Part shown: positions 34,103 through 43,366 of the stretch, piece after piece | Numbering within the stretch: the stretch's first letter is position 1 | How the letters are laid out: each line of letters opens with the position of its first letter | Assembly (NCBI GenBank): GCA_020849725.1 | Contig: JADLAZ010000007.1 | Coordinates: 1-64,000, forward strand | Origin: Chloroflexota bacterium | Lineage (GTDB): Bacteria; Chloroflexota; Chloroflexia; Thermomicrobiales; JADLAZ01 | Reading direction: 5' to 3' | Length of the DNA stretch: 64,000 bases | Position numbers and translations under genes: made by a program | Notes under the pieces: generated by a model | What the model was told of the DNA's origin: nothing | The model's input: only the letters and a program-made list of their open reading frames with translations | The model's database searches: none

Positions 34103-34489
34103 TCACTGCCCCTCATCGAGTTCGCGCCAGACCTGCTCCATCAGGTCGAGGCCACCGAGCGTGGCGGGAAAGCCGCCGTAGACGGCCATCTGCGTGATGA
34201 CCTCCTGGATCTCGGCGCGGGTGGCGCCAGCGCCAAGCGCGGCCAGCATGTGGGTGCGCAGTTGGGCGTTGCGGCCGATGACGGTCAGGGCAGCGACAGC
34301 GCACAGCTCGCGCGTGCGCTGGTCGAGGATGTCGCGGGCGTAGAGGCCGCCGTAGATGACATCCTCGACGATCGCGCGCAACTCCGGGTCGAGGCGCTGC
34401 AGTTGCGCCAGCCGCCGCTGGCCGTGGCCGCGGAACATCTGCTCGACTACTGCCCTCGCCTTGGGGTTCTGAACCTCGTAGTCAGCCAT
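34103..34489 (-). CDS. carboxymuconolactone decarboxylase family protein
   Basis: 128 residues, the usual size of single-domain CMD proteins. Core 'LDQRTRELCAVAALTVIGRN' with Glu61 and Cys63, then His80 in 'QLRTHMLAALGAGATRAEI'. The AhpD-like CxxC pair is absent: only one Cys is present, which speaks for a decarboxylase/hydrolase-like role rather than peroxidase. GGGGAGG precedes the ATG. It lies 17 bp downstream of the 3-hydroxyacyl-CoA dehydrogenase on the same strand, so the two are co-transcribed. Confidence 0.85.
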   Translation of the reverse strand: MADYEVQNPKARAVVEQMFRGHGQRRLAQLQRLDPELRAIVEDVIYGGLYARDILDQRTRELCAVAALTVIGRNAQLRTHMLAALGAGATRAEIQEVITQMAVYGGFPATLGGLDLMEQVWRELDEGQ

Positions 34490-34506
34490 GGCCTCCCCTT
34501 TCAGCG

Positions 34507-35418
34507 TCAGTGTCCGGGCGCATCGTAGTCGTCGTAGAAGCCACGGCCGGTCTTGCGGCCCAGGTGTCCGGCGGCGACCAGCGTCTGGACGATGGCCGGC
34601 GGCGCATCGCGCGGGTCGCCGGACTCGGCGGCGTAATGCTCCTCGATTGCCAGGATGACGTCGAGGCCGATGCGATCCATCATCCGCAGCGGCCCATCGG
34701 GCATGTTCATGCCGATCTGGCAGGCCAGGTCGATCTCCTCAGCCGTGGCGATGCCACGCTCCAACTGGGCGATCGCTTCGCGCTTGACCGCCCGCCAGAT
34801 GCGGCCGTAGAGAAACCCGGTCACCTCACCGCGCAGGACCACCGGGCGCAGCCCCAGCCGCTCGGCTAACCCGGCGACCGTCGCCAGGCTGGCCGCCGAA
34901 GTCGCGCCGCAGGTCATGATCTCGAGGTAGGGCCGCCGCCAGGGGAAGTTGACGAAGTGGAAGTTGAGGACGCGGTCCGGCCGCGTCGTCGCGTCGGCCA
35001 GCAGCCGCGACCGGAACGACGACGAGTTAGTGGCCAGGATGGCAGCCGGCGGCGCGACCCGGTCGAGCGCGGCGAAGACCGCCTGCTTGAGCGGCACGGA
35101 CTCGGGCACCGACTCGATGATGAAATCGGCCATACCGGCGGCGACGGTCAGGTCGGTCGTCGTCGTCAGCACGGCCAGCGCCTCGGCCGGCGCGCGGCTG
35201 TCGCCGCTCGCGGCCAGCGCCGCCAGTTGGGCTGTGATCTGGTCCCGTGCCCGAGCCAGCGCCGGTTCGGCTACATCGTGCAGCGCCACGGTGAAGCCGC
35301 GCGCCAGGCCCAGGCAAGCGATCTGCCAACCGAGCGTGCCCGCGCCGATCACCGCCAGCCGCGCGATAGCCTCGGCCGGCGCCGGCGTTACCGCCGTCGA
35401 CAACTCCCTATTGGCCAC
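34507..35418 (-). CDS. 3-hydroxyacyl-CoA dehydrogenase family protein
   Basis: 303 residues. N-terminal NAD domain 'IARLAVIGAGTLGWQIACLG' (GxGxxG-like) and 'TNSSSFRSRLLADATTRPDR' around the catalytic Ser, then 'LNFHFVNFPWRRPYLEIMTC' with the catalytic His and the C-terminal dimerisation domain 'VTGFLYGRIWRAVKREAIAQ'. It oxidises a 3-hydroxyacyl-CoA or related hydroxy acid with NAD. Start is GTG 35418 with AGAGGAG 5 bp upstream; an upstream open frame lacks a site. Probable operon with the CMD protein. Confidence 0.85.
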   Translation of the reverse strand: MANRELSTAVTPAPAEAIARLAVIGAGTLGWQIACLGLARGFTVALHDVAEPALARARDQITAQLAALAASGDSRAPAEALAVLTTTTDLTVAAGMADFIIESVPESVPLKQAVFAALDRVAPPAAILATNSSSFRSRLLADATTRPDRVLNFHFVNFPWRRPYLEIMTCGATSAASLATVAGLAERLGLRPVVLRGEVTGFLYGRIWRAVKREAIAQLERGIATAEEIDLACQIGMNMPDGPLRMMDRIGLDVILAIEEHYAAESGDPRDAPPAIVQTLVAAGHLGRKTGRGFYDDYDAPGH

Positions 35419-35638
35419 GTTTGCTCCTCTCTCATGCCAGCACGGCATTCTGCCCACCAGTGTAGGCGCCAGCCGTTCACCAGAGAAGCTCTGACGCCCA
35501 GCCCTGCGCGCCATCCATGTCCTCTTCGGTTAGTCATCACCAGCCCACTCTATATTTGACACGATGACTGATCTGTGGCATCAATGTCATCAAGTTGTCG
35601 ATACAGTACATAACGCTATCATGAGGGGAGGGGAGACC

Positions 35639-36148
35639 ATGCCAGGCACTGCGACATCATGGGGCTGGTTGCGACGCATGTTGCTGCTCATCACGCTTGC
35701 CGCAGTACTCGCCACCGTTGGCATTGGGTTGGGCGTCGCGGTACTGTCTGCCGCCGTGCCGAGCGGTACGCTGTCAGCGTGCCTCGCGCCTTGGGGGGCG
35801 CTCACGCGGATCACGGCCAGCCCAACAGCGCCCGCGACATGTCCGAACGGGCAGCGGAAGGTGACCTGGAACCTGGCGGGCACGACCGCTACGTCGCGCT
35901 ATTACACGGTTGACAAGGAAGTGGTCTATTCGTTCGGTCCTGGGGCAGCAGAGATTGAGGGTCAGGCCGTGGAATGCAGGGACGGTGATGTCATCGTCGG
36001 CGGCGGCTACAATTTCAGCGCGCCGGGCATCGTCGTCGAAAGCCGGCCAGACAGCGACATTCAGTGGGTAGTATCGGTCGATACGCGCGTCTACCCGTTC
36101 GCTGTCGGCGGCTGGCTCTATGCGCGGTGCGCCGACCTGACTCCGTGA
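35639..36148 (+). CDS. secreted or membrane-anchored hypothetical protein
   Basis: 169 residues. A single hydrophobic segment near the start ('MLLLITLAAVLATVGIGLGV') serves as signal or anchor. The external part has four cysteines and beta-rich stretches ('QAVECRDGDVIVGGGYNFSA', 'WVVSVDTRVYPFAVGGWLYA'). No family recognised. ATG 35639 is chosen for the AGGGGAGGGGAG just upstream. Codon use is less GC-biased than the genes around it. Confidence 0.55.
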   Translation: MPGTATSWGWLRRMLLLITLAAVLATVGIGLGVAVLSAAVPSGTLSACLAPWGALTRITASPTAPATCPNGQRKVTWNLAGTTATSRYYTVDKEVVYSFGPGAAEIEGQAVECRDGDVIVGGGYNFSAPGIVVESRPDSDIQWVVSVDTRVYPFAVGGWLYARCADLTP

Positions 36149-36466
36149 CGGTGCATGCTGACCCGACGCGATCGGTCCGTGGCACGGCTGCGCTGCCCGC
36201 CGATGTGCCGGTCGGCTGAGCGCGCCGCAGTTGGGGGCGCCGCCGGCATTGTGCGCCGACGACGACCCGTCCCTGGGAGCCCCCAATCGCCGCCGCCGCC
36301 GCCGCCAGCCTCTGTGTCCCGGTTTCGGCCGCCAGCGGCCGCGCGCCCTGGCACACCGGCCATCGTTTGGGGTATAGAGTCAGAGCGAGCACAGCGGCTG
36401 CGTCGCTGACCCGGCACGGGCACAGTGCTCGACGGGACCGCGTGCGCTTCGTCTACCGGAGAAGCT
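36149..36466. other. 318-bp intergenic region
   Basis: Contains a run of CGCCGCCGCCGCCGCC (about 36289-36304) and otherwise nothing that I can assign. Confidence 0.35.
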
Positions 36467-38983
36467 ATGGCCGCCGTGCCGTATCAGGCGCCTGAACCGC
36501 CGCGATCGATGCTGCTCGGCACCGGTCTGCTAGCGCTGACGATCCTGATGGTGCAGGTGGTGCTGGTGCGCATCTTCTCGGTGACGATGTGGTACCACTT
36601 CGCCTTTATGTCGATTTCACTGGCGCTGTTCGGCGCGGCCGTCGGCGGTGTCGTGGTCTACCTGCTGCCACGAGTCTTCCCGCTGCTGCCGGGGCGAGCC
36701 GAGAGCCGGGCGGCGCTGGCGGCGCTGCTGTTCGGCCTCAGTGCGGTCGGGGCGGTGGCGATCCACCTGGCGACGCCTTTCCGGGTCGTAGCAGCAGCCA
36801 GCAGCGTCGGCCAATTGGCCTGGCTGTACGTCGACCTGGCGATTCCGTTCTTTTTCGGCGGGCTGGCGATGGCGCTGCTGCTGTCGACCTATCCGGCGCG
36901 CATCGGCCAGGTCTACTTCGCCGATCTGCTCGGCGCCGGCCTGGGCTGCCTGCTGGCGATCCCGGCGCTCAATATGCTGGGCGGGCCGGGCGCGGTGCTG
37001 CTGGTGGCGGCGCTGGCGCTGGTAGCGGCACTGGCGCTGGCGCACACCGCCGGCTGGCACAGGCTGGCGCGGGTCGGCCTGGCCGCCAGCGCCAGCCTGC
37101 TGGTGGTGCTGGCGGTGCTGAACCCGATCCTGGGCCTGCTGCGGGTGCAGTACGCTAAGGGCGCACCGCAGATCGACCTTGCTCATGAGCGGTGGAATTT
37201 CTTCTCCCGCATCACCGTCCTCGGCGATGGCGCCGCCGGGCCAGGGCTGCCGATCACCTGGGCGCTGAGCAGCGCCTACCGTGGCCAGAACCCCGGCGCC
37301 CGCTGGCTGCTGATCGACGGCGAGGCCGGCACGCCAATCGCCCGCTTCGACGGCCGCGATCTGCAACCGCTGCGCTACCTGCAGTATGACCTGAGCGCCC
37401 TGGCCTACCGGCTGCAGCAGCCGGAGGCCGGGCCGGTGCTGATCATCGGTCCCGGCGGTGGGCGCGACATCCTGACCGCGCGCAGCTTCGGCCGGCCCGA
37501 CATCACGGCTGTTGAGATCAACCCGCTGATCGTCGACACCGTCAATCGCGTCTTTGGCGACTACACCGGGCGACCGTATCAGTTGCCCGGCGTGCGCACC
37601 GTCATCGCCGACGCCCGCTCCTTTCTGGCGCACGCACCGGCCGATGAGCGCTACGCGCTGATCCAGGCGACGCTGATCGACACCTGGGCCTCGTCCAGCT
37701 CCGGCGCGTTCGTGCTGAGCGAGAATTTCCTCTACACGCGCGAGGCGTTTGCCGACTACTACCGCCACCTGACCGACGACGGCCTGCTGACGGTGTCGCG
37801 CTGGTACTACCGCGACCAGCCGGCCGAGGCGCTGCGACTGCTGGTGCTGACGCTGGCCGCCTGGGGGGACATGGGTGTCGCCAACCCGGATCAGCACGTG
37901 GCGATGGTGGCACTGGAGCGGCCGAACACGCCGATGGGGCTGGCGACGATCATCGCCCGGCGCACGCCGTTCACGCCGGCCGAGATCGACCGGCTGCGCA
38001 GCCAGACCGCCGACCTGGGCTTCACGCTGCTCTACGCACCCGGCCTGCCACCGACGGTCAGCCAGGTCGGTGACCTGATGGCTCTCCCCGAACCGGAGCG
38101 GGCAGCGTTCATCCGTGACTACTATCTCAACATCCAGCCGCCGAGCGACGACACGCCGTTCTTCTTCAACCTGCTGCGGCCGCGGGATTTCCTGGCCACC
38201 GAGCGCATCGGCGGCCTGCCAATGCCCCAGAACCTGCAGGCGGTGACGACGCTGGTGGTGCTGCTGGGCGTTGTCGTCGTCCTGAGCTTGCTGACGATCG
38301 GCCTGCCGCTGCTGGTGCGGCTGCGGTGGCGGCGGCGCAGCGGCGCGCCGCCGCTCACCGGCCAGGGACTGTCGTTCCTGGGCTACGCTGCCTGCCTCGG
38401 CCTGGGCTTCATGCTCGTCGAGACGACGCTGATGCAGCGCTTTATCCTGTTCCTCGGCCAGCCGGTCTACGCGCTGGCGGTGATTCTGTTCTCGCTGCTC
38501 ATTTTCAGTGGCGGCGGCAGTTGGCTCACCGGCCGGCTGGCGCCAAGGCGGCTGGCGGAGGCGCAACGGCTGGCGCTCGGCGCTGTCATCGCCGCCATCC
38601 TGCTCTACAGCGTCGGGCTGCCGCCGGTGCTGCGGACGCTGCTGGGGCTGCCAGAGTGGGGGCGGATCGTGGCGACGGTGCTGCTGATCGCGCCGCTGGG
38701 GCTGGCGCTCGGCATGCCTTTCCCGCTCGGCGTGCGCCTGGCCGGCGAGCGGCAGGACCAGCCGCTGATCCCCTGGGCCTGGGCGATCAACGGCGCCGCC
38801 AGCGTGCTAGCCTCGGTCGGCGGCATCACGCTGGCGCTGGCGCGCGGCTTCACCTGGGTCTTCGTGCTGGCGGCCGTCATCTACGGCGTGGCGCTGCTGC
38901 TGGCCACGCTGTCGCTCCTCCAGCGCCGCCCGGCGCGACTGCCTTCCGGCAGCCCCGCTGCCGGTCTGCCGCTGGCCCACTGA
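36467..38983 (+). CDS. membrane-embedded spermidine-synthase-like fusion protein
   Basis: 838 residues in three parts: an N-terminal membrane block of about seven helices (1-230), a central soluble SAM-methyltransferase/spermidine-synthase fold (about 250-560), and a C-terminal membrane block of about seven helices (580-815). The central part has 'VLIIGPGGGRDILTARSFG' (SAM loop), 'ITAVEINPLIVDTVNRVFG' and 'TVIADARSFL', but the propylamine-transferase Asp pair of true SpeE is not evident ('IQATLIDTWASSSSGAF'), so polyamine synthesis is doubtful. Start ATG 36467 follows GGAGAAG. Similar fused proteins are common in environmental bacteria without known function. Confidence 0.75.
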   Translation: MAAVPYQAPEPPRSMLLGTGLLALTILMVQVVLVRIFSVTMWYHFAFMSISLALFGAAVGGVVVYLLPRVFPLLPGRAESRAALAALLFGLSAVGAVAIHLATPFRVVAAASSVGQLAWLYVDLAIPFFFGGLAMALLLSTYPARIGQVYFADLLGAGLGCLLAIPALNMLGGPGAVLLVAALALVAALALAHTAGWHRLARVGLAASASLLVVLAVLNPILGLLRVQYAKGAPQIDLAHERWNFFSRITVLGDGAAGPGLPITWALSSAYRGQNPGARWLLIDGEAGTPIARFDGRDLQPLRYLQYDLSALAYRLQQPEAGPVLIIGPGGGRDILTARSFGRPDITAVEINPLIVDTVNRVFGDYTGRPYQLPGVRTVIADARSFLAHAPADERYALIQATLIDTWASSSSGAFVLSENFLYTREAFADYYRHLTDDGLLTVSRWYYRDQPAEALRLLVLTLAAWGDMGVANPDQHVAMVALERPNTPMGLATIIARRTPFTPAEIDRLRSQTADLGFTLLYAPGLPPTVSQVGDLMALPEPERAAFIRDYYLNIQPPSDDTPFFFNLLRPRDFLATERIGGLPMPQNLQAVTTLVVLLGVVVVLSLLTIGLPLLVRLRWRRRSGAPPLTGQGLSFLGYAACLGLGFMLVETTLMQRFILFLGQPVYALAVILFSLLIFSGGGSWLTGRLAPRRLAEAQRLALGAVIAAILLYSVGLPPVLRTLLGLPEWGRIVATVLLIAPLGLALGMPFPLGVRLAGERQDQPLIPWAWAINGAASVLASVGGITLALARGFTWVFVLAAVIYGVALLLATLSLLQRRPARLPSGSPAAGLPLAH

Positions 38984-38996
38984 GACATGCCCGCGA

Positions 38997-41123
38997 TCAC
39001 GCGCCGGCCATCACCTGCACCTGGGACACGGCGATCGACAGCAGCCGGGGGTCGGCGCCCTGGCCGAGCGCGGCCGGCGCATCGGCCCCATCGAGGGAGC
39101 GCAGTGTCAGGCGGGTCGTGCCGGCGGCCGCCGGCAGCGCGATGGTGTGCGTGCCCGGCGCGACAGTGATGGTCAGCGTCGTCAGTGGCCGATCATCGGC
39201 GAGCACCGCCACCTGGCGCGGCCGGGCGAAGGCGTGGGCACTGAAGGTCAGCGTCGCTGGCGCGACCGCCGGGCGGTCCAACCGCAGGTCTGCCGCGGCC
39301 GTCATCCAGCGCTCTGGTCCGTCCGGCCGCGTCTCGGGCGCGTGCCAGCCGCCGGCCAGCGCCAGCACCGGCACGGGCGCGGCCGGCGGCACCCGGTAGA
39401 GCGCGCCGGTGTCGTTCTGCCAGTCGGGACCAGCGACGCCGAGCAGCGCCTGCACGCGCCGGCGCAGCGTCGCCTCGGATGGCGCCGGCCGATCGTCGTC
39501 GGGTCGGTAGTACGGCGGCCGATAGACGACGATTGCCTGGAATCGGTAGGTGGCCAGCACGCCGAGCGCGTCCGGCGTTGGGACAATGTCTGGCCCGTCG
39601 CCCGACCACATCAAGTCGGCGATGACCGGCGTGCGCGCCAGGAACAGCTTGGGCATTTGCCGGGCGATGTAGCCACTGGTGATCGGGCGCTGGTGCAGCA
39701 ACTGGAAGAACATCCGCGGTGAATCATCGGCCAGATAGGGCAGCTCCAGCACCGCGCCATCGCCCGCGACGGCCGCGATCTGCTCGGCCAGGTCCGGCGG
39801 CAGCGGCGCGGTGCTGGGAAACGGCGTCGGCAGCGCCTCGAACAGCAGCAGGGCCGACAGGCCGATCGCGGTCGCACCAGCGGCGCGAGATCCCCAGCGC
39901 CGGCGCGCGGCAGCCATCACGACGGCCAGCCCGATGCCAGCCAGCACCGCCGTTGCCAGCGCCACCAGCACCGCGAAGCGCGCCGGTGTGCGCATCAGGC
40001 TGACCAGCGGGGCATCGGCCAGCAGCGCGAACGGGCCCGGCGCCCCCAGGACGACGCCGCCCACCTGCGGCCAGGGGCCGAGCGACAGCAGCAATCCGGC
40101 CAGTCCGATGCCACCCCACAGCCCGACACCCGGCCGCCGCGCCGCTAGCGCCACGGCCGCCAGCACCAGCACCGTCAGCCCCAGGCCGACGCGCCCTTCG
40201 GTTGGCGCGCCAAGCGGATGCTCGACCAGCCAGGCGCTGACCTGGCGGCCCCACAGCGGATGCAGGAGTTGTGGCACGGTGTAGGCGGCCAGATCGGCGG
40301 CATACTCAGTCTGCTCGGCACGATACTTGGTCAGGTCGGCGGCCGTGACGGTCGCACCCTGGCGCGTGGCAGCCACCGCCAGCGGCAGCAGCAGCAGCCC
40401 GAAGCCGACCGCGATCAGGCCGAGCGTGCGGCCGCGCCGCGCCGCCTGCCGCCAACTGCCGGCAGTCGCCAGCCGCTCGACCAGAACAACGGCGCCGGCG
40501 ACCGCCAGAAACAGGACGAATTGCAGCTCGACCAGCGCCGCCGCCGCCAGTCCGACCACCGCCAGCAGCCCGTCGCGCCAGCGGCCGCTGTCGCTGGCCC
40601 GCAGCAGCAGCAGGATCGCCAGCGGCAGCCAGCCGGCGTTCATTAGATTCAGGTGGCCAACCCGCAATTGGTGCAGCACCCACGGCGCGGCGGCGAAGGC
40701 CACGCCGGCCAGCGCCGCGCCAGCCGGGCTGGTCCAGCGCCGCGCCAGCCTGTAGGTCGCCAGCCCGGCCAGCGCTAGCGCGGCGATGGCCGTCACATTG
40801 TAGGCGACTGTCGCGCCCCACAGCCACCCGACTGGCGCTGCCAGCAGGCCGGCCAGCGGCGTCAGCGTGTGCAGGTAGAGCGCCACGCCGTCGGGATAGA
40901 AGAGCCAGTGCGTCTCGAACGGGCTGGTCCGCAACGTGCCGAGCGCGAAACGCACCCACCACAGACTCCAGGCGTGGACCCAGATATCCAGCGGCCGGTT
41001 GCCGGCGAAGCGGTCGCCCAGGTGCAGCGCCAGTGGCCAGGTTAGGCCAATCGCCAGCAGCGCGAAGCCAGCCACTGGCGCGGCGACGTCGATCACGCGC
41101 CGCTTGTCGGCCATGCCTTTCAT
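38997..41123 (-). CDS. multi-spanning membrane protein, GT-C glycosyltransferase-like
   Basis: 708 residues. About 11 membrane helices up to residue 420, then a soluble C-terminal domain of nearly 290 residues. The first loop 'GNRPLDIWVHAWSLWWVRFA', followed by 'HWLFYPDGVALYLHTLTPL', resembles the early loop of YfhO/GT-C type lipid-linked sugar transferases, where an Asp is catalytic. The C-terminal domain contains 'VLELPYLADDSPRMFFQLLH' and a final beta-sandwich-like stretch. The activity is inferred only from topology. ATG 41114 is an alternative start. It is convergent with the spermidine-synthase-like gene, 13 bp apart. Confidence 0.65.
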   Translation of the reverse strand: MKGMADKRRVIDVAAPVAGFALLAIGLTWPLALHLGDRFAGNRPLDIWVHAWSLWWVRFALGTLRTSPFETHWLFYPDGVALYLHTLTPLAGLLAAPVGWLWGATVAYNVTAIAALALAGLATYRLARRWTSPAGAALAGVAFAAAPWVLHQLRVGHLNLMNAGWLPLAILLLLRASDSGRWRDGLLAVVGLAAAALVELQFVLFLAVAGAVVLVERLATAGSWRQAARRGRTLGLIAVGFGLLLLPLAVAATRQGATVTAADLTKYRAEQTEYAADLAAYTVPQLLHPLWGRQVSAWLVEHPLGAPTEGRVGLGLTVLVLAAVALAARRPGVGLWGGIGLAGLLLSLGPWPQVGGVVLGAPGPFALLADAPLVSLMRTPARFAVLVALATAVLAGIGLAVVMAAARRRWGSRAAGATAIGLSALLLFEALPTPFPSTAPLPPDLAEQIAAVAGDGAVLELPYLADDSPRMFFQLLHQRPITSGYIARQMPKLFLARTPVIADLMWSGDGPDIVPTPDALGVLATYRFQAIVVYRPPYYRPDDDRPAPSEATLRRRVQALLGVAGPDWQNDTGALYRVPPAAPVPVLALAGGWHAPETRPDGPERWMTAAADLRLDRPAVAPATLTFSAHAFARPRQVAVLADDRPLTTLTITVAPGTHTIALPAAAGTTRLTLRSLDGADAPAALGQGADPRLLSIAVSQVQVMAGA

Positions 41124-41228
41124 CTACCGTGCGTCATCTGCTGCTCTCCACGTCAGCGCCAGCCATCGCCGGACCGCTCATGATACCATCGGGCCGCGTC
41201 GCCGCCGGCCACTGACGGCCGGCCTATG

Positions 41229-41241
41229 CCCCCCCCCCCCC
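41229..41241 (+). repeat. homopolymeric C tract (13 C)
   Basis: Thirteen consecutive C lie 22 bp upstream of the glyoxalase gene's start and 8 bp before GGAGG. Such tracts slip in replication and in sequencing. Confidence 0.7.
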
Positions 41242-41263
41242 GCCATCCCGGAGGAGTTCGCTG

Positions 41264-41998
41264 ATGACCATGACCGATCGCCCGACTATCCCGCTGACAC
41301 TGGAGGTCAACGGCGTTGCCTATCCGATGATGGTGGACCCGCGCGGCATCTTCCACGAGGCCCTGCACCACCATCTGCCGCCCGAGCTGACCCAGGGCCA
41401 CAAGGTGACGATCGCGACGCCGGCCGGCGATGAGGTCTACCCGGATATGTTTATCGGCGAGAGCGTGCGCCATTTCGGCGTCGACCGCTTCATCGTCACC
41501 GCCCGGCCACTCAGCCCGGCCGACCGGCCGTTCCGCACCATCGGTTTCGACCACCTGGCGATCACCGTCGCCGACCGCGAAGGCGCGCGGGCCTTCTTCG
41601 CCGATGTCCTCGGCATGCAGGTCATGCGCCACGACCCGCACCTGACGGTGCTGACGACCGGGCCGACATCGCTGTTCCTGTTCGACGCCTACGTCGAGCA
41701 GCCGATGACCGACCCCATCCCGTCACGCTGGCACCATCTCGGCTTCGTCGTCGACGATCTGGAGGCGGCCTACCACCACCTGCGTGCCCACGCGCCTGAC
41801 ATCGCCAGCGACTACATCCTGCTGGAGCGGGCCGAGCGCTGGTCGCTCTACTTTCACTACCGCAACGGCGACGCCAACCTGATGGTCCAACTCTCGGAGA
41901 TCAAGGCCGACCGGCGTGGTTTTGTCGCCCCCCAGCGCATCACCGACTATCTCTACGACTACGCCCAGGGCCGCTACGGCGTCCGCTTCAACGAGTAG
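41264..41998 (+). CDS. VOC family (glyoxalase-like) protein with N-terminal extension
   Basis: 244 residues. Residues about 92-220 form the VOC fold: 'IGFDHLAITVADREGARAFF' with the first metal His, 'PSRWHHLGFVVDDLEAAYHH' with the second, and 'WSLYFHYRNGDANLMVQLSE' with the terminal Glu. The first 90 residues are extra; 'LTLEVNGVAYPMMVDPRGIF' resembles the start of beta-grasp [2Fe-2S] subunits, but there are no cysteines, so no cluster. Metal-dependent isomerase or dioxygenase activity is expected, substrate unknown. ATG 41264 has GGAGGAG upstream, next to a poly-C tract. Confidence 0.8.
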   Translation: MTMTDRPTIPLTLEVNGVAYPMMVDPRGIFHEALHHHLPPELTQGHKVTIATPAGDEVYPDMFIGESVRHFGVDRFIVTARPLSPADRPFRTIGFDHLAITVADREGARAFFADVLGMQVMRHDPHLTVLTTGPTSLFLFDAYVEQPMTDPIPSRWHHLGFVVDDLEAAYHHLRAHAPDIASDYILLERAERWSLYFHYRNGDANLMVQLSEIKADRRGFVAPQRITDYLYDYAQGRYGVRFNE

Positions 41999-42210
41999 CA
42001 TGGGGGGCTGGTGCTGGGTGGTGGGGGTGGGAACGTTGGCTGAGCGGAGCCGAAGCTTGCGAGCGGCGCCCTCACTCTCGCCCTCTCCCGGCGCGGGAGA
42101 GGGGATCGGCCGGGGTGCTGGACCGCTGCGGGTTCCCTTGCCCACCGTGGTGGGCAAGGGCGAGAGTGAGGGTCCTTCATACGCTCCAGCACCCATACGG
42201 TATAGTTGAC
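41999..42210. repeat. composite intergenic repeat B with nested hairpins
   Basis: It contains GGTGCTGGGTGGTGGG, then CTGAGCGGAGCCGAAG (42040-42055), then a structured block. Outer perfect 15-bp arms CCCTCACTCTCGCCC (42069-42083) and GGGCGAGAGTGAGGG (42158-42172) enclose the hairpin CCCTCTCCC/GGGAGAGGG (42081-42103) and the hairpin CCCTTGCCCACC-GT-GGTGGGCAAGGG (42135-42160). The order of modules is the same as at 25205-25434. Confidence 0.75.
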
Positions 42211-42277
42211 CCAGGCACGAGCCGGTCACGCAGCATCGCGCCGCGCGCCGCGCGTGCCCCGGGGGTGGAGGCGCCGC

Positions 42278-43285
42278 GTGTACATCCGCTCGGTGCGGCT
42301 GGCGGATCTGGCTCGCTTTGGACACCTCAGCCAGCGCGTACTCCGGCTCGCTGAGCCGGAGGTGAGTGTCGTCGGACGGACGCCGTTCGAGACGTCGGTG
42401 CGCAGTTGGCTGCCGGTGCGCAGCGGCTTGCGCACGTTCGTCCTCGGCGATGACCGCACGCGCGCCTTTGTCCAGGTCGCCGCCCGCGATCGCGGCCCCA
42501 TCTGGGACGTCGTCGCCATCGGCAGCGAGGCCGACATCGCCGATCAGGTGCCGCTGGATGACCCGGCCCACCCGTGGGTCCTGCTGCTGACGTCGGCGGC
42601 GGTGCTGGCCACGCGCCGCCGCGTCACCCGGTTGCTAGCGCGCGTCCCTGAGATGACCGAGGAGATCGCCTGCTTCCGTCAGGCCGGCTGGCAGCCCTAC
42701 GGACGTGAGACGATCTTTGTCCGCGAGTTCGCTGCTGGCGATCGGGTGGCCGACGCGACGCACGAGCCGCGCACCCAGCGCAACGGCGACGCCTGGGCCA
42801 TCCACCGCCTCTACTTCCAGACGGCTCCCCGCCAGACGCAGGACGCCGAGGCCCACACCAGCAATCGCTGGGAATTGCGCCCGCGGCGGCCGGGTGGCCC
42901 ACGCGAGCAGGGTTGGCTGCTCGAAGAAGGGGCCGAGGCGCTGGCGTACACGCGCGCCCTTAGTTGGCGCAAGGCCCACTCCGTCGAGTGGCTGTTCGCG
43001 CCCGACCATCGCGAGGTCCTGCCGCGGCTGGTGCGCCAGACGCTGGCGCGGCTGCCGGCCGCGCCACGCGACCGCGTCTACTGGCGACTGCCCGACTATC
43101 AGCAGGAGGCCGAACCGGCCCTGCGAGAGGCCGGCTTCAGTCCGATCGGCAGCCAGGCGCTGCTGGTCAAGTATCTGGCGGTCAAAGCGGCCGCGCGCGA
43201 GCGCAGCTTCGTGCCGGCGACGCGCGCCAAGGGCCGGCGCGTGCCGTCGGCCCAGTCGTATTTGCGGCGTGCCGGCGAGCGCTAG
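42278..43285 (+). CDS. GNAT-like acetyltransferase protein, uncertain
   Basis: 335 residues. It starts 'YIRSVRLADLARFGHLSQRV' as in GNAT N-acetyltransferases, followed by mixed alpha/beta segments ('RTFVLGDDRTRAFVQVAARD', 'RGPIWDVVAIGSEA') compatible with two half-GNAT folds, but the acetyl-CoA loop (RxxGxG/A) is not clear. The C-terminal tail is basic. GTG 42278 is chosen for GGAGG 7 bp upstream. The R3H ATPase operon follows on the same strand after 81 bp. Confidence 0.5.
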   Translation: MYIRSVRLADLARFGHLSQRVLRLAEPEVSVVGRTPFETSVRSWLPVRSGLRTFVLGDDRTRAFVQVAARDRGPIWDVVAIGSEADIADQVPLDDPAHPWVLLLTSAAVLATRRRVTRLLARVPEMTEEIACFRQAGWQPYGRETIFVREFAAGDRVADATHEPRTQRNGDAWAIHRLYFQTAPRQTQDAEAHTSNRWELRPRRPGGPREQGWLLEEGAEALAYTRALSWRKAHSVEWLFAPDHREVLPRLVRQTLARLPAAPRDRVYWRLPDYQQEAEPALREAGFSPIGSQALLVKYLAVKAAARERSFVPATRAKGRRVPSAQSYLRRAGER

Positions 43286-43366
43286 CCGGCAGCCTAGCCC
43301 GGCCTCGGCCTGGCGCGTGCGATCTCAGCCCACGCGCTGGCGGAGCGCCCCCAGGGATATGGGATC

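Noticed and set aside
36617..38566. 649-codon open frame opposite the spermidine-synthase-like gene
   Set aside because: Gln/Arg/His-rich composition typical of antisense frames in high-GC DNA.
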